Shown: positions 1 to 6,922, counted from the stretch's first letter. The stretch is 9,008 nucleotides of DNA from an uncultured Oscillospiraceae bacterium (GCA_900552285.1 URYV01000060.1:1-9008), one strand, 5' to 3'. Numbers and translations: made by a program. Notes: generated by a model not told the origin, from the letters alone.

Positions 1-1
1 C

Positions 2-1300
2 GTAGCTTTGCTTATCGGCACCACCTTTGCATGGTTCACCGACACGGCAAGCACCTCGGTCAGCAAAATTCAGTCGGGCAACTTGGACGTGACCCTCGAG
101 TATGCCGCCGGAAAAACCGACGGGCAAATAGTTTGGGAGTCGGCCGAAGGCAAGCTTCTGCAATTTCTCGTCAACGGCCAAATACCCCCGCAAAAGGACG
201 ACGGCACCTATGCGCCCATTCTTTGGGAACCGGGCTGTACATACGAGCTTCCTGCCCTTCGCGTGACAAACGGCGGCAATCTTGCCCTTAAATATAAGGT
301 GCAGATCACCGGAATAAAGGGCGACGCCATGTTAAACACGGCTATCGACTGGGCCATAGGCGACGTTGCCCTCGGAACGGAGCAGCACCTTGCCGCGGGC
401 GCCGCAAATGAGTTTGTCATAAAGGGTCATATGCAGGAGACCGCCGGAAACGACTATATGAACAAGTCGATTGACGGCATTTCGGTCACCGTTGTTGCAA
501 CTCAGGACACCGTCGAAAACGACAGCTACGGCCACGAATATGATAAGGATGCCGCATACCCGGTTTTTGCAAACAGCCAAGAGGATGTAAATAAGGCTAT
601 TACAGATGCAGCCGGCAAAAAGGTTGCAATTTCACTTCCTTCGCAAAAGACAATTGCTCTTGACAACGGAATTGCAAACGAGAGCAGTAAATCCCGTGAC
701 ATCACTTTTGTCGGCAACGGCACTCAGACGGTTGATGTTATCACAAATGCCGTTAGTGCCGAGGGCGGTGAGCTTAATTATCAGCGCGGTTCTTCCTTTA
801 CCTTTGAAAATCTCACTATACAGGCGGGAACGGGCAATTTCGACGGCGTTGTGTGTGACAGATTGGTTTATAAAAACTGCACCATAAAAGGAAAGCTTAC
901 CCTTTACGGTGAGGCGGAATTTATAAATTGCACTTTCGATAACACCATGGAAAATCAATATTCAATTTGGACATGGGGCGGTACCGACGTAAAATTTGAC
1001 GGCTGTACATTCAACACGAACGGTAAGGCAATTTTGCTTTACGGACGTGCAACCGAGAGCAGTCCCACCAATCTTGCTGTCAACAACTGCGAATTCAACG
1101 ACCGAAACAACGGCGCCGCAGGCAAGGCTGCCATTGAAATCGGTAACGATTATAATGCCACATATACGCTGACCGTAAATAGAGCGACTGTCAACGGATT
1201 TGCCGACGGTAAAAACACCGGATCCAAGTTGTGGGCAAACAAAAACAGCATGGATGCCGCACATCTCAGTGTGACTGTGGACGGAACAAAAGTTCTTTAA
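2..1300 (+). CDS. SipW-type secreted protein with beta-helix-like C-terminus (5' partial)
   Basis: Exported, probably wall- or matrix-associated protein of unknown function. The reading frame is open to the window edge, so the true start lies upstream; the TTG at base 8 falls inside the hydrophobic signal and is not a convincing start. The first visible residues, LLIGTTFAWFTD, match the end of a SipW-dependent (TasA/camelysin-type) signal peptide, with likely cleavage near FA-WFTD, followed by the usual SGNLDV. A TasA-like part follows to about base 530, including the family-style stretch RVTNGGNLALKYKV. From about base 590 the sequence becomes Asn/Thr/Gly-rich with repeated short strands ending in turns (for example FENLTI, YKNCTI, FINCTF, FDGCTF, VNNCEF), as in right-handed parallel beta-helix surface proteins. 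The protein ends at TAA with no membrane anchor or LPXTG motif visible. The export class is fairly secure. The beta-helix is inferred from pattern, and no catalytic residues can be assigned. Confidence 0.8.
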   Translation, partial: VALLIGTTFAWFTDTASTSVSKIQSGNLDVTLEYAAGKTDGQIVWESAEGKLLQFLVNGQIPPQKDDGTYAPILWEPGCTYELPALRVTNGGNLALKYKVQITGIKGDAMLNTAIDWAIGDVALGTEQHLAAGAANEFVIKGHMQETAGNDYMNKSIDGISVTVVATQDTVENDSYGHEYDKDAAYPVFANSQEDVNKAITDAAGKKVAISLPSQKTIALDNGIANESSKSRDITFVGNGTQTVDVITNAVSAEGGELNYQRGSSFTFENLTIQAGTGNFDGVVCDRLVYKNCTIKGKLTLYGEAEFINCTFDNTMENQYSIWTWGGTDVKFDGCTFNTNGKAILLYGRATESSPTNLAVNNCEFNDRNNGAAGKAAIEIGNDYNATYTLTVNRATVNGFADGKNTGSKLWANKNSMDAAHLSVTVDGTKVL

Positions 1301-1322
1301 TTTGTTTACCGCTCGAAAAATT

Positions 1323-1367
1323 AAATAAAAACAGCCGTCACGGAAGGTGGCGGCTGTTGTGCTTTTT
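1323..1367. terminator. Bidirectional Rho-independent terminator
   Basis: An 11-bp stem (1331-1341 with 1347-1357, one G.T wobble, loop GGAAG) ends the convergent genes on both sides. Plus-strand transcripts meet TTTTT at 1363-1367. Minus-strand transcripts meet a T-rich tail made by the AAATAAAA at 1323-1330, directly against the stem. The location between two convergent stop codons supports the call. Confidence 0.85.
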
Positions 1368-1372
1368 ATGGT

Positions 1373-1969
1373 TTAAATTTCTCCGAGGACTTCGGCCTTA
1401 TAGCCCCTCATCCAAATTGACGGGGTAATTCTCAGGGTATAGCCCCGTCCGGGAGCGCATACCCATTCGTTAAATGGCAGCTCGGGCAGCCCGCAGACCG
1501 ACAGAATTGCCATAATGTTTCCTCCGTGGAGACAAAAGGCGCAATCGGTCACACCCTCCTTCATGATGTCCTCCACCGTTTTGGCAAAGGCCACCACCGA
1601 GCGCTTGACAAAGGCGTCGGTGGTCTCTCCGCCGGGAGGGCACTCTCCCGAAAGCCAGCGGGCAAAGGCGGGATTTCCTTTAAGCTCCTCGGCCGTTTTG
1701 TTTTCAAATTCCCCGAAGTCGCATTCGCAAAGCTCGGGAACGGCGGTTATCTCCTTGTTCGGATAGATGATTTCAAGAGTTTCTACGCAGCGTTTAAGAG
1801 GGCTTGAAAAAAGTCGTTCGGCATAAGGATAAATTCCCTGCCCGTCAAGCTCCTTTATCTGCTCTTTTCCCCTTGCGGTGAGCGGCAAATCGGTCTTTCC
1901 CACATATCTGATGACTCCCTCGGGCTTTTCAAGGCCGTGGCGAATGAGATGAATTTTATATGTTTTCAA
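1373..1969 (-). CDS. Histidine phosphatase (phosphoglycerate mutase-like) family protein
   Basis: Cytosolic phosphohydrolase of the histidine phosphatase superfamily, branch 1, 198 residues, a usual length. The N-terminal LIRHG carries catalytic Arg10 and the phosphorylated His11. SSPLKRCVET (55-64) gives the second phosphate-binding Arg60, Glu82 in ELCECDFGEFE is the likely proton donor, and LHGGN gives the second His148. PPGGE (111-115) is typical of CobC/PhoE-like members. The substrate cannot be told from sequence: alpha-ribazole phosphate, a sugar phosphate or a nucleotide are all possible, and no cobalamin genes are nearby. The start is TTG at 1969-1967, chosen because AAAGAGGG (1985-1978) lies 8 bases upstream and translation directly enters the RHG domain. 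The gene is transcribed divergently from the XRE regulator gene, from a promoter whose -10 box overlaps that of the regulator. Confidence 0.87.
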   Translation of the reverse strand: MKTYKIHLIRHGLEKPEGVIRYVGKTDLPLTARGKEQIKELDGQGIYPYAERLFSSPLKRCVETLEIIYPNKEITAVPELCECDFGEFENKTAEELKGNPAFARWLSGECPPGGETTDAFVKRSVVAFAKTVEDIMKEGVTDCAFCLHGGNIMAILSVCGLPELPFNEWVCAPGRGYTLRITPSIWMRGYKAEVLGEI

Positions 1970-1977
1970 TTAAATAT

Positions 1978-1985
1978 CCCTCTTT
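1978..1985 (-). promoter_or_regulatory. Ribosome binding site that fixes a TTG start
   Basis: AAAGAGGG on the minus strand, 8 bases before the TTG at 1969, supports this non-ATG start for the histidine phosphatase. It overlaps the -35 box (1983-1988) of the opposing promoter, showing how compact the divergent control region is. Confidence 0.7.
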
Positions 1986-2011
1986 ACAAATGTCTTCAAG
2001 GGTATTATAAT
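1983..2011 (+). promoter_or_regulatory. Sigma-A promoter for the XRE-M18-galE cluster
   Basis: TTTACA (1983-1988), a 17-base spacer, then TATAAT (2006-2011). One mismatch from consensus at -35 and a perfect -10 give a strong predicted promoter. The start point would be near 2018, leaving a leader of about 45 bases before the regulator's ATG. No other promoter is seen before galE. Confidence 0.8.
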
Positions 2012-2032
2012 ATACAGGGTGTATAAATTCAA
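2004..2032 (-). promoter_or_regulatory. Sigma-A promoter for the histidine phosphatase gene
   Basis: Read on the minus strand: TTGAAT (2032-2027), a 17-base spacer, then TATAAT (2009-2004). The -10 box overlaps the plus-strand -10 box (2006-2011) by four bases, so two polymerases cannot occupy both promoters together. The expected start point is near 1997, with a leader of about 28 bases. Confidence 0.75.
2011..2025. promoter_or_regulatory. Candidate operator palindrome for the XRE regulator
   Basis: A perfect inverted repeat, TATACA-GGG-TGTATA. It covers the predicted start point of the plus promoter and lies inside the spacer of the minus promoter, an ideal place for a repressor to block both. 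Small dimeric HTH regulators commonly bind palindromes of this size next to their own genes. Binding by the adjacent XRE protein is inferred, not shown. Confidence 0.55.
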
Positions 2033-2061
2033 GAAAAATCTTTGAAGGTCGGCGTAGGAAT

Positions 2062-2688
2062 ATGAAAAACAAATTTGCTCAAACTATAACCGAGCTGCGT
2101 CATCGCAAGGGAATTACCCAAAAACAGGCCGCGGCCGAGCTGGGCGTTTCCCAGGCGCTCCTTTCCCATTATGAAAAGGGCGTGAGGGAATGCGGTCTTG
2201 ATTTTCTTTTAAAGGCTTCCGAATTCTACGAGGTGCCCTGCGACATTCTTCTCGGTAAAAACGAGCTGCCCGAGAAACAGCCCGAGCCCGAAGTTCTGCC
2301 CGAAAAGCAGGCTCTTTCGAATTCTCTTGAAATTATCTTTGACCTTATCGAAAATTCGGGAAGCGACGAGTTTCAAAAGGAAGTTTGGGATTTTCTCATG
2401 CTTGCCATATACCGAATTTTGCGGGTCATGTGCGAAAGCAGGGAAGGAGAGGCGACGGTTTTCGAAGTCTCCCACCACACATACAGAGCCATGGCCGACG
2501 CCGCCATGCAGGTCTCCGAGGTCAGCATAAGCTGTGCCGTAAACGGCCAGACGGCGGGCTTTCCTCCCATTGCCGACCCCGACGCAATGCGGCTTTCAAG
2601 CCTTCAGTTTGCCGAAAAATATAAGGAAAAATATTCCGATTTGCTTTACCTTATCCGCTCTGCCGAAGAACGGATGAAATTTATATAA
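2062..2688 (+). CDS. XRE-family transcriptional regulator with uncharacterised C-terminal domain
   Basis: DNA-binding regulator of 208 residues. The N-terminal 65 residues form a Cro/C1-type helix-turn-helix: helix 2 about TQKQAAAELG (19-28), recognition helix about QALLSHYEKG (31-40), then the typical EVPCDILLG end (57-65). A Pro/Glu linker follows, containing LPEKQ twice (69-73 and 79-83), and then about 125 mostly helical residues that I do not recognise; they could sense a ligand or mediate dimerisation. There is no membrane segment or peptidase motif. The ATG is the only plausible start before the HTH, but its AGGA (2056-2059) is only two bases away and GAAGG (2044-2048) is too far, so translation may be weak. 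It lies 37 bases before the M18 gene, probably co-transcribed, with a palindrome over its own promoter suggesting autoregulation. Confidence 0.85.
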   Translation: MKNKFAQTITELRHRKGITQKQAAAELGVSQALLSHYEKGVRECGLDFLLKASEFYEVPCDILLGKNELPEKQPEPEVLPEKQALSNSLEIIFDLIENSGSDEFQKEVWDFLMLAIYRILRVMCESREGEATVFEVSHHTYRAMADAAMQVSEVSISCAVNGQTAGFPPIADPDAMRLSSLQFAEKYKEKYSDLLYLIRSAEERMKFI

Positions 2689-2725
2689 TTCTCCCCGTCT
2701 CGGGATTTTATGAAAGGTGATCTTT

Positions 2726-4129
2726 ATGGAAAAAACCAAAGCAGCGCAAAAAAAAGAACAGCTCATGCCCTCTGCCAAAAACGGCTGGGACAGGATTGAA
2801 AAGCAGGACGAGCAGAAAATATTTGACTTTGCAAAGGGCTATATGGATTTTATGACCCTTTGTAAAACCGAAAGGGAGGTTACTTCCTTTGCCGAAAAGG
2901 CGCTTGTTGCCGCAGGGTTTGAGGCATTCGACCCAAAAAAACCTCTTAAGGCGGGCGACAGAATATATGTCAACAACCGCGGCAAGGCCGTCATGGCCGC
3001 TGTTATCGGCAGCGAGGACATCGAAAAGGGCGTCGACATTGCGGCCGCCCACATCGACTCCCCCCGTCTCGATTTAAAGCAGCATCCTCTTTATGAGGAC
3101 GGCGAGCTTGCCCTTTTTAAAACCCATTATTACGGCGGAATAAAGAAATATCAGTGGTCGACGGTGCCGCTGTCTCTCCACGGCGTTATTGTGCGTGCCG
3201 ACGGCGAAAAGGTGGAAATCAACATCGGCGAAAACGAAGGCGATCCGCAGTTTGTGGTGACCGATCTGCTTCCCCACCTCGGCAGAGAGCAGTCCAAAAG
3301 ACCTCTTTCGGAGGGCATAAAGGGAGAGGAGCTTAACATTCTGCTTGGCAGCCGTCCCTTTAACAGCGACCCCGAATCCGAGCGGGTCAAGCTTAATATA
3401 ATAAACATTCTCAACGAGAAATACGGCATAACCGACAAGGACTTTGTCACCGCCGAGCTTGAGGCCGTTCCCGCCGCAAAGCCGGTTGACATCGGCTTCG
3501 ACCGTTCGCTTATCGGCGCCTACGGCCACGACGACCGCTGCTGTGCCTATCCCGTGCTTGAGGCGATAATCGGCTGCAAGGCTCCCAAAAGAACCGCCGT
3601 CGCCGTGCTCACCGACAAGGAGGAAATCGGCTCCGACGGAAACACCGGCCTTCATTCGGCCTATATGAAATATTTTATCGAGGACATTGCCGAAAACATG
3701 GGCAGCAAGGGCAGATGGGTGCTGTCAAACAGCCGCTGCCTGTCGGCCGACGTTAATGCCGCCTTTGACCCCACCTTTGCCGAGCCCTTCGAGCGCAATA
3801 ACGCAAGCTATGTTAACTACGGCGCCGTGCTGACAAAATACACCGGTGCGGGCGGAAAGTCCTCCACCTCCGACGCAGGCGCGGAATTTGTGGGAGAAAT
3901 TTCCCGTATTATGGACGGTAAAAACGTCGTGTGGCAGACCGGAGAGCTGGGCAAAGTCGACTTCGGCGGCGGCGGAACGGTGGCCAAATATGTTGCCGAG
4001 CTCAATGTCGACGTTATCGACCTCGGCGTTCCCGTGCTTTCCATGCACGCCCCCTTTGAGGTAATATCCAAGCTTGACCTTTACATGACGTTTAAGGCCG
4101 TCGAGGCGCTTTATTCGTCCGAAAGATAG
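2726..4129 (+). CDS. M18-family zinc aminopeptidase
   Basis: Cytosolic metallo-aminopeptidase of family M18 (aspartyl aminopeptidase type), releasing N-terminal, typically acidic or neutral, residues from peptides. Length is 467 residues, normal for the family. Expected zinc and catalytic residues are present: His109 in AAAHIDSPRLD, Asp269/Asp270 in GHDDR, Glu299/Glu300 in DKEEIGSDG, Asp342 in LSADVNAAFDP and His441 in LSMHAPFE. These match in order and spacing the ligands known from eukaryotic M18 enzymes. The ATG at 2726 was chosen because AAAGGTGAT (2713-2721) sits at proper spacing; an in-frame GTG at 2717 lies within that binding site and is not used. No signal peptide. It follows the XRE gene closely and its stop codon overlaps the galE ribosome binding site, so the three genes form a likely operon. 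Exact substrate preference is not visible. Confidence 0.93.
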   Translation: MEKTKAAQKKEQLMPSAKNGWDRIEKQDEQKIFDFAKGYMDFMTLCKTEREVTSFAEKALVAAGFEAFDPKKPLKAGDRIYVNNRGKAVMAAVIGSEDIEKGVDIAAAHIDSPRLDLKQHPLYEDGELALFKTHYYGGIKKYQWSTVPLSLHGVIVRADGEKVEINIGENEGDPQFVVTDLLPHLGREQSKRPLSEGIKGEELNILLGSRPFNSDPESERVKLNIINILNEKYGITDKDFVTAELEAVPAAKPVDIGFDRSLIGAYGHDDRCCAYPVLEAIIGCKAPKRTAVAVLTDKEEIGSDGNTGLHSAYMKYFIEDIAENMGSKGRWVLSNSRCLSADVNAAFDPTFAEPFERNNASYVNYGAVLTKYTGAGGKSSTSDAGAEFVGEISRIMDGKNVVWQTGELGKVDFGGGGTVAKYVAELNVDVIDLGVPVLSMHAPFEVISKLDLYMTFKAVEALYSSER

Positions 4130-4133
4130 GAGG
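4128..4133 (+). promoter_or_regulatory. galE ribosome binding site overlapping the upstream stop codon
   Basis: AGGAGG, 7 bases before the galE ATG, shares its first two bases with the TAG stop (4127-4129) of the M18 gene. This arrangement points to co-transcription and possibly translational coupling. Confidence 0.8.
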
Positions 4134-4140
4134 AAACTTT

Positions 4141-5157
4141 ATGGCAACCATTCTCATTACCGGCGGCGCCGGATTTATCGGCAGCCACACCTGCATTGCC
4201 CTTCAGCAGGCGGGATATGACGTTATTGTTGTGGACAATCTGGACAATTCCAGCGAAAAATCCCTTCCGCGGGTGGAAAAGATAACCGGAAAACCCATAA
4301 AATTTTATAAAGACGACGTTCGCGACCGCGCGGCCATGGACAAAATCTTTGAGCAAAACAAAGTCGACGCCGTCATACATTTCGCGGGGCTTAAGGCGGT
4401 GGGCGAATCGGTGTCGAAACCGCTTGAGTATTACGACAACAATCTGATAAACACCCTTGTGCTTCTTGAATGCATGAGAGATCACGGCGTCAAAAAGCTT
4501 GTGTTCAGTTCGTCGGCCACCGTTTACGGACCCAACAAGATAATGCCGCTTAAGGAGGGTATGCCCATCGGGGCCACAAATCCCTACGGCCGCACCAAGC
4601 TCTTTATCGAGGAGATGCTCCGTGACCTTTACAAGGCCGATAACACCTGGTCGCTGGCGCTGCTTCGCTATTTCAATCCCATCGGCGCCCACGAAAGCGG
4701 AACCATCGGCGAAAATCCCAAGGGAATTCCCAACAACCTTATGCCCTATATTACTCAGGTGGCCATCGGAAAGCTGGAAAAGCTGCACGTTTTCGGCGAC
4801 GATTACAACACTCCCGACGGAACCGGTGTGCGTGATTATATTCACGTCATGGATTTGGCCGAGGGTCACGCCAAGGCGCTGGACTATCTGCTGACCCATG
4901 AGGGCTGCGGAGAATATAATCTCGGAACGGGAAAGGGCGTCAGCGTGCTCGAGCTGCGCGCCGCCTTTGAGAAGGCTTCGGGTGTGGAAATTCCTTATGT
5001 TATCGACCCCCGCCGTCCCGGCGACCTTGACGAGGTCTATGCCGACCCGACCAAGGCCAAGGAGATTTTCGGCTGGGAGGCCAAGAGAAACATAGAGCAG
5101 ATGTGCGAAGACAGCTGGAGATGGCAGAAAAACAACCCCAACGGTTTTGACGATTGA
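4141..5157 (+). CDS. galE: UDP-glucose 4-epimerase
   Basis: GalE interconverts UDP-galactose and UDP-glucose using bound NAD, in the Leloir pathway and in supply of galactose for cell-surface glycans. The protein has 338 residues, the usual length, and is an extended short-chain dehydrogenase. The N-terminal TGGAGFIGSHT is the Rossmann NAD-binding loop (Gly8, Gly11, Gly14). FSSSATVYG (122-130) carries the catalytic Ser125, and YGRTK gives Tyr149 and Lys153, the same numbers as in the E. coli enzyme. Later family stretches include LRYFNPIGAHESG and GVRDYIHVMDLAEGH. The start has a strong AGGAGG. No galK or galT lies beside it, so here it may serve glycan synthesis as much as galactose use. It is the last gene of the regulator-peptidase cluster and is followed by a strong terminator. 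Some epimerases also accept N-acetylated sugars, which cannot be decided from this sequence. Confidence 0.96.
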   Translation: MATILITGGAGFIGSHTCIALQQAGYDVIVVDNLDNSSEKSLPRVEKITGKPIKFYKDDVRDRAAMDKIFEQNKVDAVIHFAGLKAVGESVSKPLEYYDNNLINTLVLLECMRDHGVKKLVFSSSATVYGPNKIMPLKEGMPIGATNPYGRTKLFIEEMLRDLYKADNTWSLALLRYFNPIGAHESGTIGENPKGIPNNLMPYITQVAIGKLEKLHVFGDDYNTPDGTGVRDYIHVMDLAEGHAKALDYLLTHEGCGEYNLGTGKGVSVLELRAAFEKASGVEIPYVIDPRRPGDLDEVYADPTKAKEIFGWEAKRNIEQMCEDSWRWQKNNPNGFDD

Positions 5158-5183
5158 GGCCGACAAAATTTGCCGTTAAACGG

Positions 5184-5224
5184 AAAAAACCTCGGTTCAT
5201 GGGTTTGAACCGAGGTTTTGTTTT
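5184..5224. terminator. Strong bidirectional terminator between galE and the DUF512 gene
   Basis: A perfect 14-bp stem (5186-5199 with 5206-5219, loop TGGGTT). For galE the 3' arm ends in TTTT and runs on as GTTTT. For the convergent minus-strand gene, the A-run at 5184-5189 supplies a TTTTTT tail. Confidence 0.93.
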
Positions 5225-5277
5225 GCTTGTTTATTCTGCACGGGGCGGGAAAACACGATTTTTTTCAAGCGCGTGGC

Positions 5278-6582
5278 TTAAAGCGACAGAATATAGTCGC
5301 AAAGCTCATATCCGTCCCCGGGAACGCAGCCGGCGGGAACCCCCACCGCCTTTTGCAAATCGTCGATGTGGGTGTCGTCGAGAAACAGATCCCCCTCGCT
5401 TCGCAGCACGCCGGGAGGCAGCAGCAGCCTGCCCTTTAAATCCTGCCCTTTAAGCTGATTTATTATGTCGCGCCCGGTGAGCAGCCCCGCAACGGTAATT
5501 CGCTCGCCGAAAAAGTCGTTGCGTATGGTGTATATTTTATAATCAAGCCCGGGAAATTTCTCGGCGGTTTTTTTCATGAGAAATTCCATGAGAGGGGCGG
5601 CGAGAGCGGCCGTGGCAACGGAAAAACTGCGCTTTTTGCCGTCGGGTTCGGCGTCCTCAAGAGCGGCAAGATAATCGTCCCGCAAGGATGCCCACATTCC
5701 CACGCCGTTTTCGATCTGTAAAAAATCTTCATAAAACGAACTGTCGTGAATTTCTCTCCCGGCGGTGAGATAAAACTCGTCGGAAGGGAAGCACAGCCGC
5801 GTGCCGTGCTTTTTCAAAAATTCGTCGCCGAAATGCTCCATTGTGTCCACAACGGCCGCCGCGGTTTCCTTATTAAAAGGCTCGAGAGGCTCAAGACCCT
5901 CGCGGTATTTCGTCAGCCCCACCGGCACGGCGCAAATGCTTTGAACCGAAGGATAGAGCGCACCCAAATCCTCAAGAGTTTTTTCAAGCTCCTTGCCGTC
6001 GTTAAAACCGGGGCAGAGCACAAGCTGGGTGTTGAGCTTTATTCCCGCCTGTGCAAAACGGTAAAGAGCCGACAGCGCCTCGCCGGCAAAGCGATTTTTC
6101 ATCATTCGGCACCGAAGAACGGGATTGGTGGTGTGAACCGAGATGTTGACGGGGCTTATGTGCATTTTGATGACCCTCTCGATTTCATGCTCGGTGAGAT
6201 TGGTCAGCGTGATATAGTTGCCGAAAAGGAAGGAAAGACGGGAGTCGTCGTCCTTAAAATACAGCGAAGGCCGAAGACCTTTGGGCAGCTGGTCGATGAA
6301 ACAGAAAATGCACTTGTTTTTGCAGGAATGCTGCTTATCCATAAGATAGGTGTCAAATTCCATGCCGGTTTCGTCATATTCGTCCCGCTTTTTAAGCAGC
6401 GTTTCTATCCGCTCGCCGCCGCGGTCGAGAACTATGTTAAGTTTCTTTTCGGTCATGTAAAACCGAAAGTCGAGAACATCCTCAATTTCATTCCCGTTTA
6501 TGGAAAGCAGCACGTCGCCGCTCTTTATTCCGCATCTGTCGGCGGGAGAATGTTTTTCGACCGAAGAAATTTTAACCGACAA
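5278..6582 (-). CDS. DUF512 family radical SAM protein with N-terminal PDZ domain
   Basis: Predicted cytosolic iron-sulfur protein of unknown reaction, 434 residues. Residues about 1-60 look like a PDZ domain (SPADRCGIKSGDVLLSING). The motif CKNKCIFC gives Cys87, Cys91 and Cys94, the CxxxCxxC that binds a 4Fe-4S cluster in radical SAM enzymes. The central region (for example HISPVNISVHTTNP and LNTQLVLCPGFNDG) and the C-terminal half fit the DUF512 architecture (PDZ, radical SAM-like, DUF512) known from Clostridia and cyanobacteria. The start is TTG at 6582-6580, supported by AAGGAGGTG (6596-6588) five bases upstream. The gene lies after rpmF on the same strand with two hairpins between them, the second directly against its ribosome binding site. 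In many Clostridia this family is found near der/plsY instead. Substrate and partner are unknown; the family call is secure. Confidence 0.92.
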   Translation of the reverse strand: MSVKISSVEKHSPADRCGIKSGDVLLSINGNEIEDVLDFRFYMTEKKLNIVLDRGGERIETLLKKRDEYDETGMEFDTYLMDKQHSCKNKCIFCFIDQLPKGLRPSLYFKDDDSRLSFLFGNYITLTNLTEHEIERVIKMHISPVNISVHTTNPVLRCRMMKNRFAGEALSALYRFAQAGIKLNTQLVLCPGFNDGKELEKTLEDLGALYPSVQSICAVPVGLTKYREGLEPLEPFNKETAAAVVDTMEHFGDEFLKKHGTRLCFPSDEFYLTAGREIHDSSFYEDFLQIENGVGMWASLRDDYLAALEDAEPDGKKRSFSVATAALAAPLMEFLMKKTAEKFPGLDYKIYTIRNDFFGERITVAGLLTGRDIINQLKGQDLKGRLLLPPGVLRSEGDLFLDDTHIDDLQKAVGVPAGCVPGDGYELCDYILSL

Positions 6583-6587
6583 GGTAA

Positions 6588-6596
6588 CACCTCCTT
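6588..6596 (-). promoter_or_regulatory. Strong ribosome binding site for the TTG start of the DUF512 gene
   Basis: AAGGAGGTG, fully complementary to the 16S rRNA tail core, five bases before the TTG at 6582. A strong site here compensates for the weak start codon. It directly follows the T-rich tract of the upstream hairpin. Confidence 0.88.
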
Positions 6597-6640
6597 AAAA
6601 GAAAAAGCGGTTTCGGTTTGCCTGCCGAAAACCGCCGCTT
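6597..6640 (-). terminator. Terminator or attenuator-like hairpin in the DUF512 gene leader
   Basis: AAGCGG (6605-6610) pairs with CCGCTT (6635-6640), and inside it TTTCGG (6611-6616) pairs with CCGAAA (6625-6630), leaving a four-base bulge and an eight-base loop. Read on the minus strand the hairpin is followed by TTTTTCTTTT (6606-6597), with the first two bases also in the stem, then at once by the ribosome binding site. Any transcript of the DUF512 gene starting upstream must pass it, so it could be a partial terminator. Imperfect pairing limits confidence. Confidence 0.5.
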
Positions 6641-6649
6641 AAATTTTTA

Positions 6650-6680
6650 CACAGCAAAACGGGCGTATAAAATACACCCG
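6650..6680 (-). terminator. Probable rpmF terminator
   Basis: A 9-bp stem (6660-6668 with 6672-6680; one position is a G.U pair in the minus-strand RNA, a mismatch on the other strand) with a three-base loop, about 23 bases after the rpmF stop. The minus-strand tail is only TTTTGC, so termination may be incomplete. Confidence 0.5.
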
Positions 6681-6703
6681 CATAACTGCACTTTTTGACG
6701 CAA

Positions 6704-6883
6704 TCAGTCTACCTTGATAACCTGACGGCCGTTATACTGACCGCAGGAAAGGCATACTCTGTGGGGGCGCTTGTATTCGCCGCACTGAGGGCACTTTACG
6801 AGAGTAGGAGCGTCAAGCTTCCAGACGTTGGAACGTCTCTTATCGCGTCTTGTTTTGGAAATTCTTCTTGCCGGCACTGCCAT
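6704..6883 (-). CDS. rpmF: 50S ribosomal protein L32 (zinc-binding form)
   Basis: Small basic protein of the large ribosomal subunit, 59 residues, the usual length. It begins MAVPARRISKTRRDKRRSN, the standard L32 N-terminus, and carries a zinc ribbon with CPQC (Cys31, Cys34) and CLSC (Cys44, Cys47), so this is the four-cysteine, zinc-containing form. The ATG at 6883 is preferred over an in-frame GTG nine bases upstream because that GTG lies inside the ribosome binding site AAAGGGAGGTG (6900-6890), which is six bases before the ATG. It lies 39 bases after the DUF177 gene, the almost universal partner of rpmF, and is surely expressed with it from the consensus promoter at 7487-7515. No second L32 copy is visible in the window. 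Confidence 0.97.
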   Translation of the reverse strand: MAVPARRISKTRRDKRRSNVWKLDAPTLVKCPQCGEYKRPHRVCLSCGQYNGRQVIKVD

Positions 6884-6922
6884 TTCCGGCACCTCCCTTT
6901 ATAAAAATAATCTTTAAAAAAC

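Noticed and set aside
2692..2709. Hairpin-like CCCG-TCT-CGGG followed by ATTTTA between the XRE and M18 genes
   Set aside because: Only four clean base pairs and a short T-run; too weak to call a terminator inside a likely operon.
2717..2719. GTG as an alternative start for the M18 peptidase
   Set aside because: It is inside the ribosome binding site; the ATG at 2726 has correct spacing.
4111..5166. 351-residue open frame on the minus strand, opposite galE
   Set aside because: It lies wholly over a certain gene, has no ribosome binding site that I can see, and its translation resembles no family. The stop-poor complement follows from the codon use of galE.
5746..6642. 298-residue open frame on the plus strand, opposite the DUF512 gene
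   Set aside because: No ribosome binding site, no recognisable motif, and it runs across the promoter-proximal end of the real gene; a shadow frame.
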